From: Rhodobacter sp. | GTDB taxonomy: Bacteria; Pseudomonadota; Alphaproteobacteria; Rhodobacterales; Rhodobacteraceae | Direction of reading: 5' to 3' | Length of the DNA: 64,000 nucleotides | NCBI GenBank assembly: GCA_027489175.1 | Contig: JAIYAE010000035.1 | Location: 1-64,000, forward strand | Part shown: positions 1 through 9,383 of the stretch, in pieces | Layout: the number at the start of each line of letters is the position of its first letter | How positions within the stretch are numbered: the stretch's first letter is position 1 | Notes under the pieces: model-generated | Seen by the model: only the letters and a program-made list of their open reading frames with translations | The model's database searches: none | Told to the model about the DNA's origin: nothing | Made by a program: the position numbers and the translations under genes

Positions 1-900
1 ATGAAAAAGATCATGTGCGCCTTTGGCACCGACATCGACTCCGTTGCCGGCTGGATCGGCAGCTATGGCGGCGGCGATAGCCCCTCGGACATCCAGCGCG
101 GCATCTTCGCGACCGAGGTCGGCATTCCCCGGCTGCTGCGGCTTTTCAAGAAATACGACCTGAAGACCAGCTTCTTCATCCCTGGCCACAGCCTTGAGAC
201 ATTCCCCAAGGAAATGGAGATGATCGTCAAGGACGGCCACGAAGTCGGCGCGCATGGCTACCTGCACGAAAACCCCATCGCGATGACGCCGACGCAGGAA
301 GAGGAGGTGCTGGTCAAGTCGATCGAGCTTATCAAGGACCTGACCGGCAAGGCCCCCAAAGGCTATGTCGCCCCCTGGTGGGAAATGTCGGCCAATACCG
401 CCGCGCTCCTGCTGAAACACGGGTTCGAATACGACCACTCCCAGGGCTACCGCGATTTCCAGCCGTTCTATGCGCGGGTCGGCGACAGCTGGAACACCAT
501 CGACTACACCAAGCAGGCCAAGGACTGGATGCACCCGCTGAAGCACGGCCACGAAATCGACCTCGTCGACATCGCCGCCAACTGGTACGTCGACGACCTG
601 CCGCCGATGATGTTCATGAAGAAGGCTCCGAACAGCCACGGCTTCGTCAACCCGCGCGACATCGAGGAAATGTGGCGCGACCAGTTCGACTGGGTCTACC
701 GCGAGATGGATTATGCCGTCTTCGCCTTCACCATCCACCCTGACGTGGCAGGCCGCCCGCAGGTCCTCCTCATGCTGGAACGCCTGATCGAGTACATCTC
801 GAAGCACCAAGGCGTCGAATGGCTGCCGTTCGAGGACATCGCCCGCGACTTCCGCACGCGCTATCCCTTCGCCGGTGCCGCGCGGCCCCCGGTCATCTGA
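1..900 (+). CDS. Polysaccharide deacetylase family protein (NodB/PuuE-like)
   Basis: The 299-residue protein resembles carbohydrate-esterase-4 deacetylases and the related PuuE allantoinases, which are metal-dependent hydrolases acting on N-acyl or cyclic amide groups. The N-terminal acidic pair D11/D13 and the motif HGYLH (H85, H89) fit the metal-binding positions of a NodB barrel. The C-terminal stretch [11 protein letters not shown] is typical of the PuuE/HpPgdA-like branch. No signal peptide is visible, so a cytoplasmic amide hydrolase is as likely as a cell-wall enzyme. The ATG is the first base of the window, so an upstream start cannot be excluded. Its stop overlaps the next start, suggesting an operon with the small protein and the CobW GTPase. 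Substrate unknown. Confidence 0.8.
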   Translation: MKKIMCAFGTDIDSVAGWIGSYGGGDSPSDIQRGIFATEVGIPRLLRLFKKYDLKTSFFIPGHSLETFPKEMEMIVKDGHEVGAHGYLHENPIAMTPTQEEEVLVKSIELIKDLTGKAPKGYVAPWWEMSANTAALLLKHGFEYDHSQGYRDFQPFYARVGDSWNTIDYTKQAKDWMHPLKHGHEIDLVDIAANWYVDDLPPMMFMKKAPNSHGFVNPRDIEEMWRDQFDWVYREMDYAVFAFTIHPDVAGRPQVLLMLERLIEYISKHQGVEWLPFEDIARDFRTRYPFAGAARPPVI

Positions 901-1184
901 TGTGCACCGCCTGCGGCATCCCCGCCGCGCCGGGCGTCTGGACCGAGGCCGGGGCCGCCAGCGCCGGTGACCGGTTGCGCGCCCGGGCGCGGCAGGTCCG
1001 GCATCTGGACCGCATCCTGCGCCGCCATGGCCTGACCGTGGCCGAGGGCGGCACCGTGCCCGGCTTCCAGCTTGCCCGGCTGACCGGAGAGGTCGTGCTG
1101 GTCCCAGACCTCCCCGCCGTCTGGGCTGAGGCCGCGCGGATGTTGGGCCGCCCGGTCGATCCCCTGGCCGCGCCTTATGTCTGA
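900..1184 (+). CDS. Small protein of unknown function, 94 aa
   Basis: The ATG at 900 shares its first base with the stop of the deacetylase, and the 3' end overlaps the CobW gene by 8 bases, so it sits as a coupled middle gene of a three-gene unit. The product begins with a CTAC pair (C2, C5), contains an Arg-rich helix-like stretch (about residues 25-45) and ends with a short hydrophobic segment. The N-terminal Cys pair beside a CobW-type metal chaperone could bind metal, but that is only an inference from context. I recognise no family. Confidence 0.6.
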   Translation: MCTACGIPAAPGVWTEAGAASAGDRLRARARQVRHLDRILRRHGLTVAEGGTVPGFQLARLTGEVVLVPDLPAVWAEAARMLGRPVDPLAAPYV

Positions 1185-2160
1185 CGGCCGCCTGCCGCTG
1201 ACGCTTCTGGGTGGGGCGCTCGGGTCCGGCAAGACGACCTGGGCGCGGCATCAGCTTTATGATGGGGCCTTTGGGGCTGGGCTGCATGTCCTGGTGAACG
1301 AGGCGGCCGAGGTGCCGGTTGACGATCAGCTTCTGGTCCGGGCCGAGGGCGTCACCGTATTGGCCGGGGGCTGCGTCTGCTGCACCGGACAACAGGCGTT
1401 ACGCGCGGCGCTGCGGGATCTGTGCGACCGCCGCAGCCGCGGTGCAGGGCCAAATCGTGTGCTTCTGGAAACCAGCGGTCTCGCCGATCCGGGAGCGATT
1501 GCCGCCAATCTCCGGTCGGACCCGATCCTTGCGCGACACCTGCGGCTGGATGGCATTCTGGTGGCCATAGACGCCGTTCATGCCTTGACCCAACTGGCCG
1601 AGGAGCCGCTGATCCACCGGCAGATTGCAGTGGCAGACCGTCTGATCTTGACCAAAGTCGATGTGGCCAATCCAGCCGATCTGCAGCGGCTGCAGGTCGG
1701 CCTTGGCCTCCGCAATCCTGCCGCGAAGATAGAGGGCAGTCAGCATGGAGTGACCGTTGCACTGCCTTCCACGCCGCGCGACTTTCCTGCAAGTCTCCCT
1801 GCTAGCCCCAACCCGCCGGACCCCGCCGTGGCAGCGGTCCTGCAACTTCCGGCCGATCTTGACTGGGCCGAGACGATGGTCTGGCTCTCAGCGCTGTTGC
1901 ATGCCAGAGGCGACCGCGTGGTGCGGGTGAAAGGTGTGATCCCCTCGGCCGAAGGCCGACTGCTGGTCCAGTCCGTGCGCGGCGTGGTGGAGCCGCCCGA
2001 ATTGCTGCCGCCGCAGCCCAGGGACGGGGACGGTCGGCTGGTCTTCCTCGGTCGGGGATTCAGTGAAACAGCGCTGGAGCAATCACTGCGTAGCTTTCTA
2101 GACCTCCCAGACGCAGAATCTTCAGGATGCAGCGAACAAGAGGATGGTATTGCAGTTTGA
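1177..2160 (+). CDS. CobW/COG0523 (G3E) GTPase, putative metallochaperone
   Basis: This is a P-loop GTPase of the SIMIBI class. The Walker A motif GALGSGKTT lies at residues 13-21. The diagnostic metal-binding motif C-V-C-C is at residues 66-69 (GGCVCC), the switch-like ETSGLADP follows, and the base-recognition motif TKVD is near residue 160. Members deliver zinc or cobalt to client enzymes using GTP hydrolysis. At 327 residues it is of normal length, with a C-terminal CobW-C-like domain (RVVRVKGV). The ATG overlaps the preceding gene by 8 bases. The adjacent deacetylase is a metal-dependent hydrolase and is a plausible client, but this is inference. Confidence 0.85.
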   Translation: MSDGRLPLTLLGGALGSGKTTWARHQLYDGAFGAGLHVLVNEAAEVPVDDQLLVRAEGVTVLAGGCVCCTGQQALRAALRDLCDRRSRGAGPNRVLLETSGLADPGAIAANLRSDPILARHLRLDGILVAIDAVHALTQLAEEPLIHRQIAVADRLILTKVDVANPADLQRLQVGLGLRNPAAKIEGSQHGVTVALPSTPRDFPASLPASPNPPDPAVAAVLQLPADLDWAETMVWLSALLHARGDRVVRVKGVIPSAEGRLLVQSVRGVVEPPELLPPQPRDGDGRLVFLGRGFSETALEQSLRSFLDLPDAESSGCSEQEDGIAV

Positions 2161-2632
2161 TGTCCTTCCCCTTTCAGGAAGGCTCAAGATATGCTGCCAC
2201 CACTCGGACAGCCCCGTCAGCCGCGCGATGGTCGCAGGCCAATATTGCATGGCGCAGTCACCGGCAAACGCTGCAAGACCACGCCGGGCTCAAACCAATA
2301 AAGAACGGGTCGCTGTTGGACGTCTGACGTCACGCCCTATGCGCCATCCGCACCAAAGGCGGGTCTTAGCAGGCGTTTGCCGTCGATTAAGATACGGCGC
2401 CTGATTGCCTGCTTTGGGCCGACAGCGACCGCTGCGATGCAGGGGTCGGGAAACTGTCTGCAAGCGGTCAAGTTGGACATTGCGACAATTCCAGCGAAGC
2501 AGACAACCGCGCGCCCCAAATCAAACGACCTGCTTTGCAGCCAGCGAAGGGGCTTTCGCAAACTGCCCAACTGTCATCGGCGGTCCAGGCGGACATGCCC
2601 CGCCACTTCACGCGAAGCTCTACCTCACAGGA
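2161..2632. other. Gene-free stretch between two convergent genes
   Basis: The 472 bases between the CobW stop and the end of the ABC permease hold no reading frame with plausible protein composition or a ribosome binding site. Composition is less GC-rich than the flanks and has scattered short repeated words such as GCAAACTG and CCAGCGAAG. This resembles degenerate intergenic debris often seen in Rhodobacteraceae. No RNA gene or strong hairpin was recognised. Confidence 0.5.
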
Positions 2633-4267
2633 TCAGTCGAACGTTTCTGCGACCACAAACCGTCTGAAAGCAATCTGCATCACCATCACTGCCAGGCCCG
2701 CGATCAGGGTCAGTGACAGCCAGCTGGCCAAGCCAGACAGAATCAACGTGCTTCCAAGCGTCATGAGCGTGAAGACCCCGACGCCCATCGCCAGCGCCAC
2801 GGCAACGAGGATCACAACTGTCTTCACGATGAATTCGACCAAGGACCGGCCGAGAAATTCGAAGTCCGCCCGCCCCATCGGAATGTGCTTGGCCGGGAAC
2901 AGCAGGAAGATCGTGTTCTCGACCGCGTAAAGGAGCAGGGTGAACGGCAGCGCCAGCGCCGCCAACGCCAGAGCAACCGAAGCACTGAAACGGTCGTCAA
3001 AGATCAGGAAGCTGACAATCAAAGTGAGTGCAACAACGTAAGAGAGCAGCACCTGAACCACCAGTTGCCCCAGGCAGATGCGCCATGGGGTGATCGGCAG
3101 CGTCTTGTAGGTTTCCATCCGGCTCAGGTCGCCGCGAAAATCGCAGATCAAGGTGCGCGGAAGAATGAAGCCAAAGAAGAAGAAGATCAGCAGGAACCCG
3201 CGGTCGCCGGTCACTGGTATTCCGGCCATTGACATAAGCGGCCCGGCGCAAGCTGCACCGACAATGAATATGACAATGACCTTGAATGAGTTTCGCACGG
3301 CCTTGATGGCCTGGCGCCAGGCGATGGGCCCGAGGCCTCCAAGCGTCGGCGCGGTGCGGATGGAAGGAACCTCGCTCCGCTCGGTCGCCCAGAAGGACCC
3401 CCCCTGCTTCATCCGCTCCCACCGGTCGCTGAGGCGGGAATGTTCCCGCAGCGAGAACTCGGACGTGCGGCGATCCAGCTTGATGACGGCCCACAGCAGC
3501 GCGACATTGATCAGGATCGCGGTGGCGGCCCACAGCGCCACATCCGCGAACTGGGCCCGCGCCAGAAAGAGTTCGGCAAACACGATGTAGGGCAGGAGGA
3601 TGATCGTGCCGATCCACGACTGGCGGACATCCGAAAGAAGGCCGGAAATGCTGCGGTCAGGGGCAATCCAGGCGTGGATCATCGCAGCCACAACAATCGC
3701 GCAGACCACCGCCGTTGCCGGCCATTTCAGCCGCGCAAGCCGGTTGCCTTCGAATGCCTGCCAGGCCATCCCCACTGCCGCGCTGTTCAGCTGGACGAAC
3801 AGCAGCGTCAGGAACGCGGCGGTGAAGGTTGAAAGAGCCGAACCCGTTTGCGATTGCGCGAAGGGGACGATGAGTGCCGCGCTCAAGGCCGCGCCCGCAG
3901 CATAGGCGATGAATTTGTAAAGGAGCAGATCGCGACGGCTGAACGGCCCGACAAAGAGAAGATTGATCTCAGTCGGCGAAAAATGGAACGATGGCCCCGT
4001 AGTAAGCAGCACCGTCAGCAATGTCATCCCGAGCATGGCCAGCGGCATGAATGTCTCGATCTGCGCGCGGATGGCCTGGGAATCGAGATTTGCTCCGCCG
4101 AAAACCTGCGTTGACGGCTCCAGCCGGCCCGTGGCGATCAGCAGGACGATGATCCCGCCAAGCGCAAGAAAGAAAAGCGCGCCACGCAGGCTTACCATTT
4201 GCATCAGCCGCAGGCGAAGCGCGCCGCGCATTCGCATCGCAAGAAGGCGAAGAAGCGCTGTGTCCAT
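2633..4267 (-). CDS. ABC transporter permease (putative ABC exporter membrane subunit)
   Basis: The 544-residue protein has about a dozen hydrophobic segments spread over its length, beginning near residues 25-47 (ALFFLALGGIIVLLIATG), and no ATP-binding motif. It looks like the integral membrane half of an ABC-2/putative ABC exporter family. It starts 3 bases after the stop of the ATPase gene, so the two form a two-gene operon and probably one transporter. Cargo is not predictable from sequence. The large soluble stretch around residues 280-320 between membrane blocks is polar and Arg-rich. Confidence 0.8.
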   Translation of the reverse strand: MDTALLRLLAMRMRGALRLRLMQMVSLRGALFFLALGGIIVLLIATGRLEPSTQVFGGANLDSQAIRAQIETFMPLAMLGMTLLTVLLTTGPSFHFSPTEINLLFVGPFSRRDLLLYKFIAYAAGAALSAALIVPFAQSQTGSALSTFTAAFLTLLFVQLNSAAVGMAWQAFEGNRLARLKWPATAVVCAIVVAAMIHAWIAPDRSISGLLSDVRQSWIGTIILLPYIVFAELFLARAQFADVALWAATAILINVALLWAVIKLDRRTSEFSLREHSRLSDRWERMKQGGSFWATERSEVPSIRTAPTLGGLGPIAWRQAIKAVRNSFKVIVIFIVGAACAGPLMSMAGIPVTGDRGFLLIFFFFGFILPRTLICDFRGDLSRMETYKTLPITPWRICLGQLVVQVLLSYVVALTLIVSFLIFDDRFSASVALALAALALPFTLLLYAVENTIFLLFPAKHIPMGRADFEFLGRSLVEFIVKTVVILVAVALAMGVGVFTLMTLGSTLILSGLASWLSLTLIAGLAVMVMQIAFRRFVVAETFD

Positions 4268-4270
4268 GGC

Positions 4271-5008
4271 TTAGGCTTCTATCGCTTTGTCTTGGGTGAT
4301 CGTGAAATAGGCGGCCTCAAGGGCCGAACTGCTATCGGACTGGCCAAATTCCGTGAGGATATCGCTCATCGTGCCAAACCGGCGGCACTGGCCCAGGTTC
4401 AGCACCATGACATGGGTGCAAAGCGTCTCGAACAGACCCAGAAGGTGCGAGCTGATGATGATTGCAGCACCATTGCGCGCACGCTCCCGTATCGCCTCTT
4501 GAATGCCGCGGATGCCTTGGGGGTCAAGCCCGGTCAGGGGTTCATCGAACAGGATCGCCTTCGGGTCGTGCAGGAAGGCGCAGGCAATCGCCACCTTCTG
4601 GCGCATGCCGCGGGAAAGGTTGTGAACCAGCGTGTCGCGCTTGTGCGAAAGCTCAAAGGACTGAAGTAGCGCTTCTGCACTTTCCTCAAAATTCGCGACT
4701 TTGTAAGCGGCGGCCGTGAAGGCCAAGTGTTCCCAAACCGTCAGCGTGTCGAACAGCCGTGGATCGTCCGGAATGTAGCCAAGGTTCTTCTTCGCTGCGA
4801 TCGGGTCCTTCACGATGTCATGGCCCGCGATCGACAGGTTTCCGGATGTCGGCGGAACGATACCGCACAGGGCACGCAACGTCGTCGTCTTGCCCGCCCC
4901 GTTGGGGCCCAAAAGCCCAAGAATCTGGCCGGGAGCCACAGTAAAGCTGAGGTCTTTGACCGCTGCGAAGCCTTTGTAGTGCTTGCTGAAGTTCGTGACT
5001 GTGATCAT
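4271..5008 (-). CDS. ABC transporter ATP-binding protein
   Basis: All ABC ATPase motifs are present: Walker A GPNGAGKTT (residues 34-42), signature LSRGMRQK, Walker B ILFDEPLTGLD and the switch histidine in IISSHLL. The second residue of the signature (LSRGM rather than LSGGQ) is the variant common in drug and antibiotic exporters of the CcmA class. I placed the start at the ATG at 5008 (MITVTNFSKHY), which begins the domain directly. A longer frame would need a TTG at 5053 and would add an unrelated 15-residue leader. The partner permease follows after 3 bases. Confidence 0.88.
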   Translation of the reverse strand: MITVTNFSKHYKGFAAVKDLSFTVAPGQILGLLGPNGAGKTTTLRALCGIVPPTSGNLSIAGHDIVKDPIAAKKNLGYIPDDPRLFDTLTVWEHLAFTAAAYKVANFEESAEALLQSFELSHKRDTLVHNLSRGMRQKVAIACAFLHDPKAILFDEPLTGLDPQGIRGIQEAIRERARNGAAIIISSHLLGLFETLCTHVMVLNLGQCRRFGTMSDILTEFGQSDSSSALEAAYFTITQDKAIEA

Positions 5009-5239
5009 CAATAACCGCTCGGGATGAGGTGCGCTGCCACATTGGAAGGGCAAATCAGAAATGGAAATCGGCGAAGCTCATCGCGCACGGTTTCTGCTCC
5101 ACCATACGTGGAGATGAAGCATGAAGAACCCGTTACCAGGGTCAGGGCCAGTTTATTTGCGTGAGGCTGCTGTTGCTGGGTGAATCAACGCGGCGCTGCG
5201 AAGATACCGCCTTGCGCGGTTGACGCGGCCAGCCGTGGC

Positions 5240-6382
5240 TCAGCAATCGGCAAGGACCTGCCGCAAAATGGGGATTGTGTCCGGATCAAGTCTTTGGGCA
5301 AAGAACCGGGCGCATTGCAGGCGGGCGCAGGCCAGGAACCAAAGGTAACCCGGCCCGGCCCGCTGGCGGATCTGCTGCCGGGCAGCCTCGGCGGTGCGGC
5401 CGGATACCCGTCCCGTCAGCTCGGCCAGAGTAAGACGCGCATCCAGCGCCGCGAGGTCATAGTCCGGGTCGCCAAGGGATAGGCTTTCCATGTCGATCAG
5501 CGTCGTCTGGAAGCCGGACAGAAAGGCATGTTCCAGCTTCATGTCTGCATGGATCGGTCGCAAGTGGACCGGCACCTTCCAGCTTTCCAGCCGGCACAGA
5601 AGGTCAGCGGCGTTCTGGCCCGCCTCGCGATCAAAAAGCGCCACCAACCCGTGCGCGCGGGCCGCCCGGTCCAGAAGGGCCGCCCGGTCCAGCACCCGTC
5701 CCGGCACCACCGGCAGGGACCAGAGCGCCCGCAGCGCCTCAAGAACCTGTGCCATCGCGGCGCTGGACAGCCGGGCCTCCAGCGGCACCCCCGGCGCACA
5801 GCCATAGGCGATGAGACCAAGCTCGGGCATCAGGCCGACGACGGGGGCAAAGCTGATCACCCGCCCCCAGGCGGCATCCGCCAGATTGGCGACCGCAAGG
5901 GCTTGGGCCACGACACCGCCCTCGGCCGATTGCTTCACGAAAAAGACCTGGCCATCGGCGCGGGTCCAACGAAAGGTCGCCGAGAGGCCGGGCCGGTAGC
6001 GCATGAGGTCAGGCGCGCCCCGGGCCGGACCGCCGATCAGGCGCGGCGCAAGGCTGTCCGCCTCGGCCACGAACTGCGCCAGTTGCGGCATCCGGTGATC
6101 CTGCGGAAAGGCCTGAAAAAGCGCCCCCGTCGCCGGGTCGAACCGCGCCTCCGGATGCTGCCGCGCCAGTTTCGCGGCTTTGCTGGCAGCATAGAACCAG
6201 ATCGTTCCCTCGCGGGCATCGACCTCGGGTCCCAAGGCGACATGCAAGATAGCGCGCGCGCCCGGCTGGTATCGCAGGCGCAAGAGGTGCGTCCCGGCAT
6301 GGCCGCTGATCCTGGCAAGATCCATCTGCCGGATGGCCGACAGGCTGGTCAGATCGGGGTTCTGAAGAAGGTCGAGCATCAT
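5240..6382 (-). CDS. APH-fold phosphotransferase (kinase-like), last gene of glycan operon
   Basis: This 380-residue protein belongs to the aminoglycoside-phosphotransferase/choline-kinase fold. A candidate ATP-binding lysine is K150 (VFFVKQS). The catalytic loop H278-A-D280-M-K-L-E-H has the Brenner H-x-D, but the usual metal-binding Asn is replaced by His. The Mg-binding acid is D297 in LIDMESLSLGDPDYDL. Residues 1-140 form an extra N-terminal region that may be a degenerate second lobe. Its start overlaps the preceding APH gene by 4 bases. It is the sixth and last gene of a tightly overlapping operon of glycosyltransferases and an exporter, so a sugar or glycolipid kinase role is more plausible than antibiotic resistance. 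Substrate unknown. Confidence 0.78.
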   Translation of the reverse strand: MMLDLLQNPDLTSLSAIRQMDLARISGHAGTHLLRLRYQPGARAILHVALGPEVDAREGTIWFYAASKAAKLARQHPEARFDPATGALFQAFPQDHRMPQLAQFVAEADSLAPRLIGGPARGAPDLMRYRPGLSATFRWTRADGQVFFVKQSAEGGVVAQALAVANLADAAWGRVISFAPVVGLMPELGLIAYGCAPGVPLEARLSSAAMAQVLEALRALWSLPVVPGRVLDRAALLDRAARAHGLVALFDREAGQNAADLLCRLESWKVPVHLRPIHADMKLEHAFLSGFQTTLIDMESLSLGDPDYDLAALDARLTLAELTGRVSGRTAEAARQQIRQRAGPGYLWFLACARLQCARFFAQRLDPDTIPILRQVLADC

Positions 6383-7626
6383 TCCGCCTCTCTGATCAGA
6401 CCCTGGATGACCGCCCCCGGGGTGCAGCTGAAGGCGTAGATCATGGCCAGCCGCAACAGCGCCGCCCGCCGCCAGATGCCGATGCGCCCGAGCGACAGCT
6501 GCGGCACGGCCAGGTTCATCGCGTTGACGTAGGCCCAGCGCGAGGTCCCGCCCTGCAAGCCCGCCAGAAGCAGATGCGCTTGCAGGTTGCCGATATCCAG
6601 CGCCGGATCGCCCAGGCGCAGGGTGTCAAAATCTAGCAGCCCGACACTGCCCTGATGGAGGAGGATCTGGGCTTCATGCAGGTCCCGGTGGCAGGGGACG
6701 GGGCGAAGTGCGGGAAGGGCCAGCAACGCCCCGGTCAGCCGCGCAAGCGGGTCAGCCAGCTGCCGGCCAAGTTCGGGAAAGACGTCGGCCGTCCGGTCTG
6801 CCCAGGCCTGCAGGATTGCCAGTTCGTCCTGAGGAGGATGCGCCTCGGCGATGACGGACAGCGATTGCAGCGTCAGGATGGCCCGCATGACGGCCTTGGT
6901 CGCGTGAAAGCCGGGCAGGCCCCGAAAGACCGGCGGTGCGCCGGGCAGCGCGGCAAAAAGGGCAAGGCCAAGGTCAGGATCAAACCCCATGGGCCGCGGG
7001 ATTGTCAGCCCGTCCAGGCCCTGCAGCGCCGTCCAGAGGGAAACGTGCCGGTCATAGGCAGCTTGCCCCGACCCCGAGGTAACCGGCCGAAGTCGGGCAT
7101 AGTGCGTCCCCTGCCGACCGACAATCCGCAGGACCGCCCGTTTGCCAAGGCGGTGGGCGACAAGCCCGATCGTCGAGGCCGGATCAAGCCCGAGCTTGCC
7201 CAGCCGATCAGCCGCCCAGTCCGGGTCGTGCAAAAGCCGCAAGCCCGGCAGCTTGGTGTCAAACCCGGCACGGCGCAGAACAAGGCCCTGCGACGGGTCA
7301 GCAATCACAGGCGCCGCCGGTCCGGTTGCCATCTGGCCGCGGCGCGGCTTTGACAACCGGGCCGTTTCGGCCAGCGCAAGGTCCGGCGCGGACGGACCCA
7401 CCCACTCGGCGACGAAAGTCTCGGCCGCACCCGTGGCGCTGTCGCCGAGCAGGACCAGTTGCATCGGCTTCGTTGCGGGGAAATGCACCCGGACGACCTT
7501 GAGCGTCCCGCCAGACGCCCCGGGCGCAAGGGCGCGTGCGGTGGCAGGTGAGGGCCCCTCGGCAATCAAGGCGCGCAGTGTGGCGGGGTCCGGACAAAGA
7601 CGGGTGGGATGGTCCATCCGGGTCAT
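6379..7626 (-). CDS. APH-fold phosphotransferase
   Basis: The 415-residue protein has an APH/choline-kinase C-terminal lobe. The catalytic loop is CHRDLHEAQ (H313, D315), with Q320 where most family members have Asn. The Mg-binding motif is LLDFDTLRLGDPALDIGN around D332. Residues 160-185 (KRAVLRIVGRQGTHYARLRPV) look like the beta hairpin carrying the ATP-contacting lysine. The N-terminal 150 residues are an additional, partly repeated lobe similar in layout to that of the neighbouring APH protein. Overlaps of 4 bases with both neighbours indicate translational coupling. It probably phosphorylates a sugar, polyol or lipid intermediate of the locus; that is inference. Confidence 0.78.
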   Translation of the reverse strand: MTRMDHPTRLCPDPATLRALIAEGPSPATARALAPGASGGTLKVVRVHFPATKPMQLVLLGDSATGAAETFVAEWVGPSAPDLALAETARLSKPRRGQMATGPAAPVIADPSQGLVLRRAGFDTKLPGLRLLHDPDWAADRLGKLGLDPASTIGLVAHRLGKRAVLRIVGRQGTHYARLRPVTSGSGQAAYDRHVSLWTALQGLDGLTIPRPMGFDPDLGLALFAALPGAPPVFRGLPGFHATKAVMRAILTLQSLSVIAEAHPPQDELAILQAWADRTADVFPELGRQLADPLARLTGALLALPALRPVPCHRDLHEAQILLHQGSVGLLDFDTLRLGDPALDIGNLQAHLLLAGLQGGTSRWAYVNAMNLAVPQLSLGRIGIWRRAALLRLAMIYAFSCTPGAVIQGLIREAE

Positions 7627-9383
7627 GCCGATTGCCCTTGGATCTGGGGGGACACCGGCAGGAAAGCGCCGTCCTGAACCAGAACCACACGATCGGCAAG
7701 GGTCAGCGACAGCGCATCATGCGCGATGAGAAGCGTGGTACGGCCCCGGGCAACCGCCCGAAGCGCGCCGATCAGGTCGCGCGCGGTGCCTGCGTCCAGA
7801 CCGGTCAGCGGCTCGTCCAGGATCAGGATCGGCGCGCGGCGCAGGATCGCCCGCGCAATCGCGATCCGCTGCCGTTGCCCGCCAGACAGGGTTTCCCCCC
7901 GTTCGCCCAAAAGCGTGTCATAGCCTTCGGGCAAGCGGCGGATGAAGGCATCCGCGCCCGCGGCTGAGGCGGCGGCAAGGATCTCGGCTTCGGTGGCGTC
8001 AAGGCAGCCATAGGCGATGTTGTCGCGGACCGATGTGGCGAACAGGACCGAATCCTGCAGCACCACGGCAATCTGGTCGCGCAGGGAGGCCAGGGAAATG
8101 TTGCGCAGGTCGTGGCCGTCCAGCGTGACGCGGCCCGCCTGCGGATCATAAAACCGCATGATCAGCTTGCCGACCGAAGATTTGCCCGCTCCACTGGCAC
8201 CGACCAGCGCGACCACTTCGCCCGGATGCATCTGCAGCGATGCCCTGTGCAGGACCGGGGCCTGACCGGGATAGCCGAAGGTCACCCCTTCAAACGCAAG
8301 ATGGCCGGTGATGTCATGCGGTTCGGTCTTGCCGGGCGGGTCGGTGATGTCCGGGCGAATGTCCAGGATTTCCAGCAGCCGCTCACCGCTGGCGGTGGCC
8401 TTGGCGATGCGCGAGGTCATCGCGCTCATCTTCCGGATCGGCTTGTACAGGGTGGTGAGGTAAGCGGTGAAGATCAGCAGGTCACCCGGGCTGATCGCCC
8501 CGCTGCGCACCCGCGCGACGCCATACCAGATGACGATGCAGGTGCCGAAGGCCAGCAGCACCTGAACCACGCGGTCCATCTGCGCGGCCATGCGGGTCGA
8601 GACGATTCCGGCTTCGGCCGATGAGCTGTTCTGCCGAGCGAACCGCTCTTCCTCATGGGCCTCACGCGCGAAACCCTTCACCACCGAGATCGCCGAGATC
8701 CCTTCGGTCATGACCACGGCGATCTTGCCTTCCTTGCGGCGCTGGCGGCGGGCGGCGTCCCTGATCCTGGCGCTGTAGATCTGGGTGACCCAAGCAAGGA
8801 CCGGCAGCACCAGCAAGGCGGCCAGGGTCAGCCGCCAGTCCATCACCAGCATGATGGCCACGGTCCCGACCAGAACCAGCGTGCGGGCGGCGAAGAAGAC
8901 CGCCGCGTCGATCAGAAGGTCGCGCATCATCCGCACATCGCCGGTCAGCCGCGAGATGATGTCGGCGCTGGAGGCCGTGTCGTGAAAGGAATGCGACAGC
9001 TTCTGGACATGGCGATAAAGGTCCAGCCGGATATCGGCCACCACCTGTTGCCCGACCGTGGCGATCAGCGTGGCCTGGACATAGGCCATGGCCCCGCCGA
9101 TGACCGCCACGCCAAGGATGGTCAGGGCCGCTGCGGCCAGAAGACCGTCGCCCGTCCCGAACCAGGCGATAAGCTGGGCCATCACCGCGTCCGGCTTGTC
9201 CTGCGGAATGAGAATACCGTCGAACACCACCTTGATCGGCCAGGGCCGGATGATTTCGGTCAGGGCCACGACCAGCATGGCCAGCGCGCCAAGGATCAGC
9301 TTGCGGCGGTGCGGGCGGGCATGCGGCCCCATCCGGCGGAAAAGCCGCCACAGCGCGCGGGGGGCCAAGGTCGCCTCGCTCAT
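7623..9383 (-). CDS. ABC exporter, fused permease-ATPase (MsbA/NdvA type)
   Basis: The 586-residue half-transporter has an N-terminal six-helix exporter domain (about residues 25-310) and a C-terminal nucleotide-binding domain. The latter carries Walker A LVGASGAGKSSV, signature [14 protein letters not shown], Walker B ILILDEPLTGLD and switch histidine LLIAHD. Homodimers of this type export lipid-linked sugars, glucans or peptides. Its position between glycosyltransferase and kinase genes, overlapping both by 4 bases, points to export of the glycan or glycolipid made by the operon. Nearest functional analogues by context are MsbA (lipid A) and NdvA/ChvA (cyclic glucan); cargo unproven. Confidence 0.88.
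   Translation of the reverse strand: MSEATLAPRALWRLFRRMGPHARPHRRKLILGALAMLVVALTEIIRPWPIKVVFDGILIPQDKPDAVMAQLIAWFGTGDGLLAAAALTILGVAVIGGAMAYVQATLIATVGQQVVADIRLDLYRHVQKLSHSFHDTASSADIISRLTGDVRMMRDLLIDAAVFFAARTLVLVGTVAIMLVMDWRLTLAALLVLPVLAWVTQIYSARIRDAARRQRRKEGKIAVVMTEGISAISVVKGFAREAHEEERFARQNSSSAEAGIVSTRMAAQMDRVVQVLLAFGTCIVIWYGVARVRSGAISPGDLLIFTAYLTTLYKPIRKMSAMTSRIAKATASGERLLEILDIRPDITDPPGKTEPHDITGHLAFEGVTFGYPGQAPVLHRASLQMHPGEVVALVGASGAGKSSVGKLIMRFYDPQAGRVTLDGHDLRNISLASLRDQIAVVLQDSVLFATSVRDNIAYGCLDATEAEILAAASAAGADAFIRRLPEGYDTLLGERGETLSGGQRQRIAIARAILRRAPILILDEPLTGLDAGTARDLIGALRAVARGRTTLLIAHDALSLTLADRVVLVQDGAFLPVSPQIQGQSA

Noticed and set aside
2127-2930. Several short frames after the CobW gene
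   Set aside because: No ribosome binding sites, unlikely composition, mutually overlapping; better read as non-coding.
5528-6439. Long open frame on the plus strand opposite an APH gene
   Set aside because: Antisense shadow: Arg/Pro/Gly/His-rich composition, no ribosome binding site, and the opposite strand carries clear kinase motifs.
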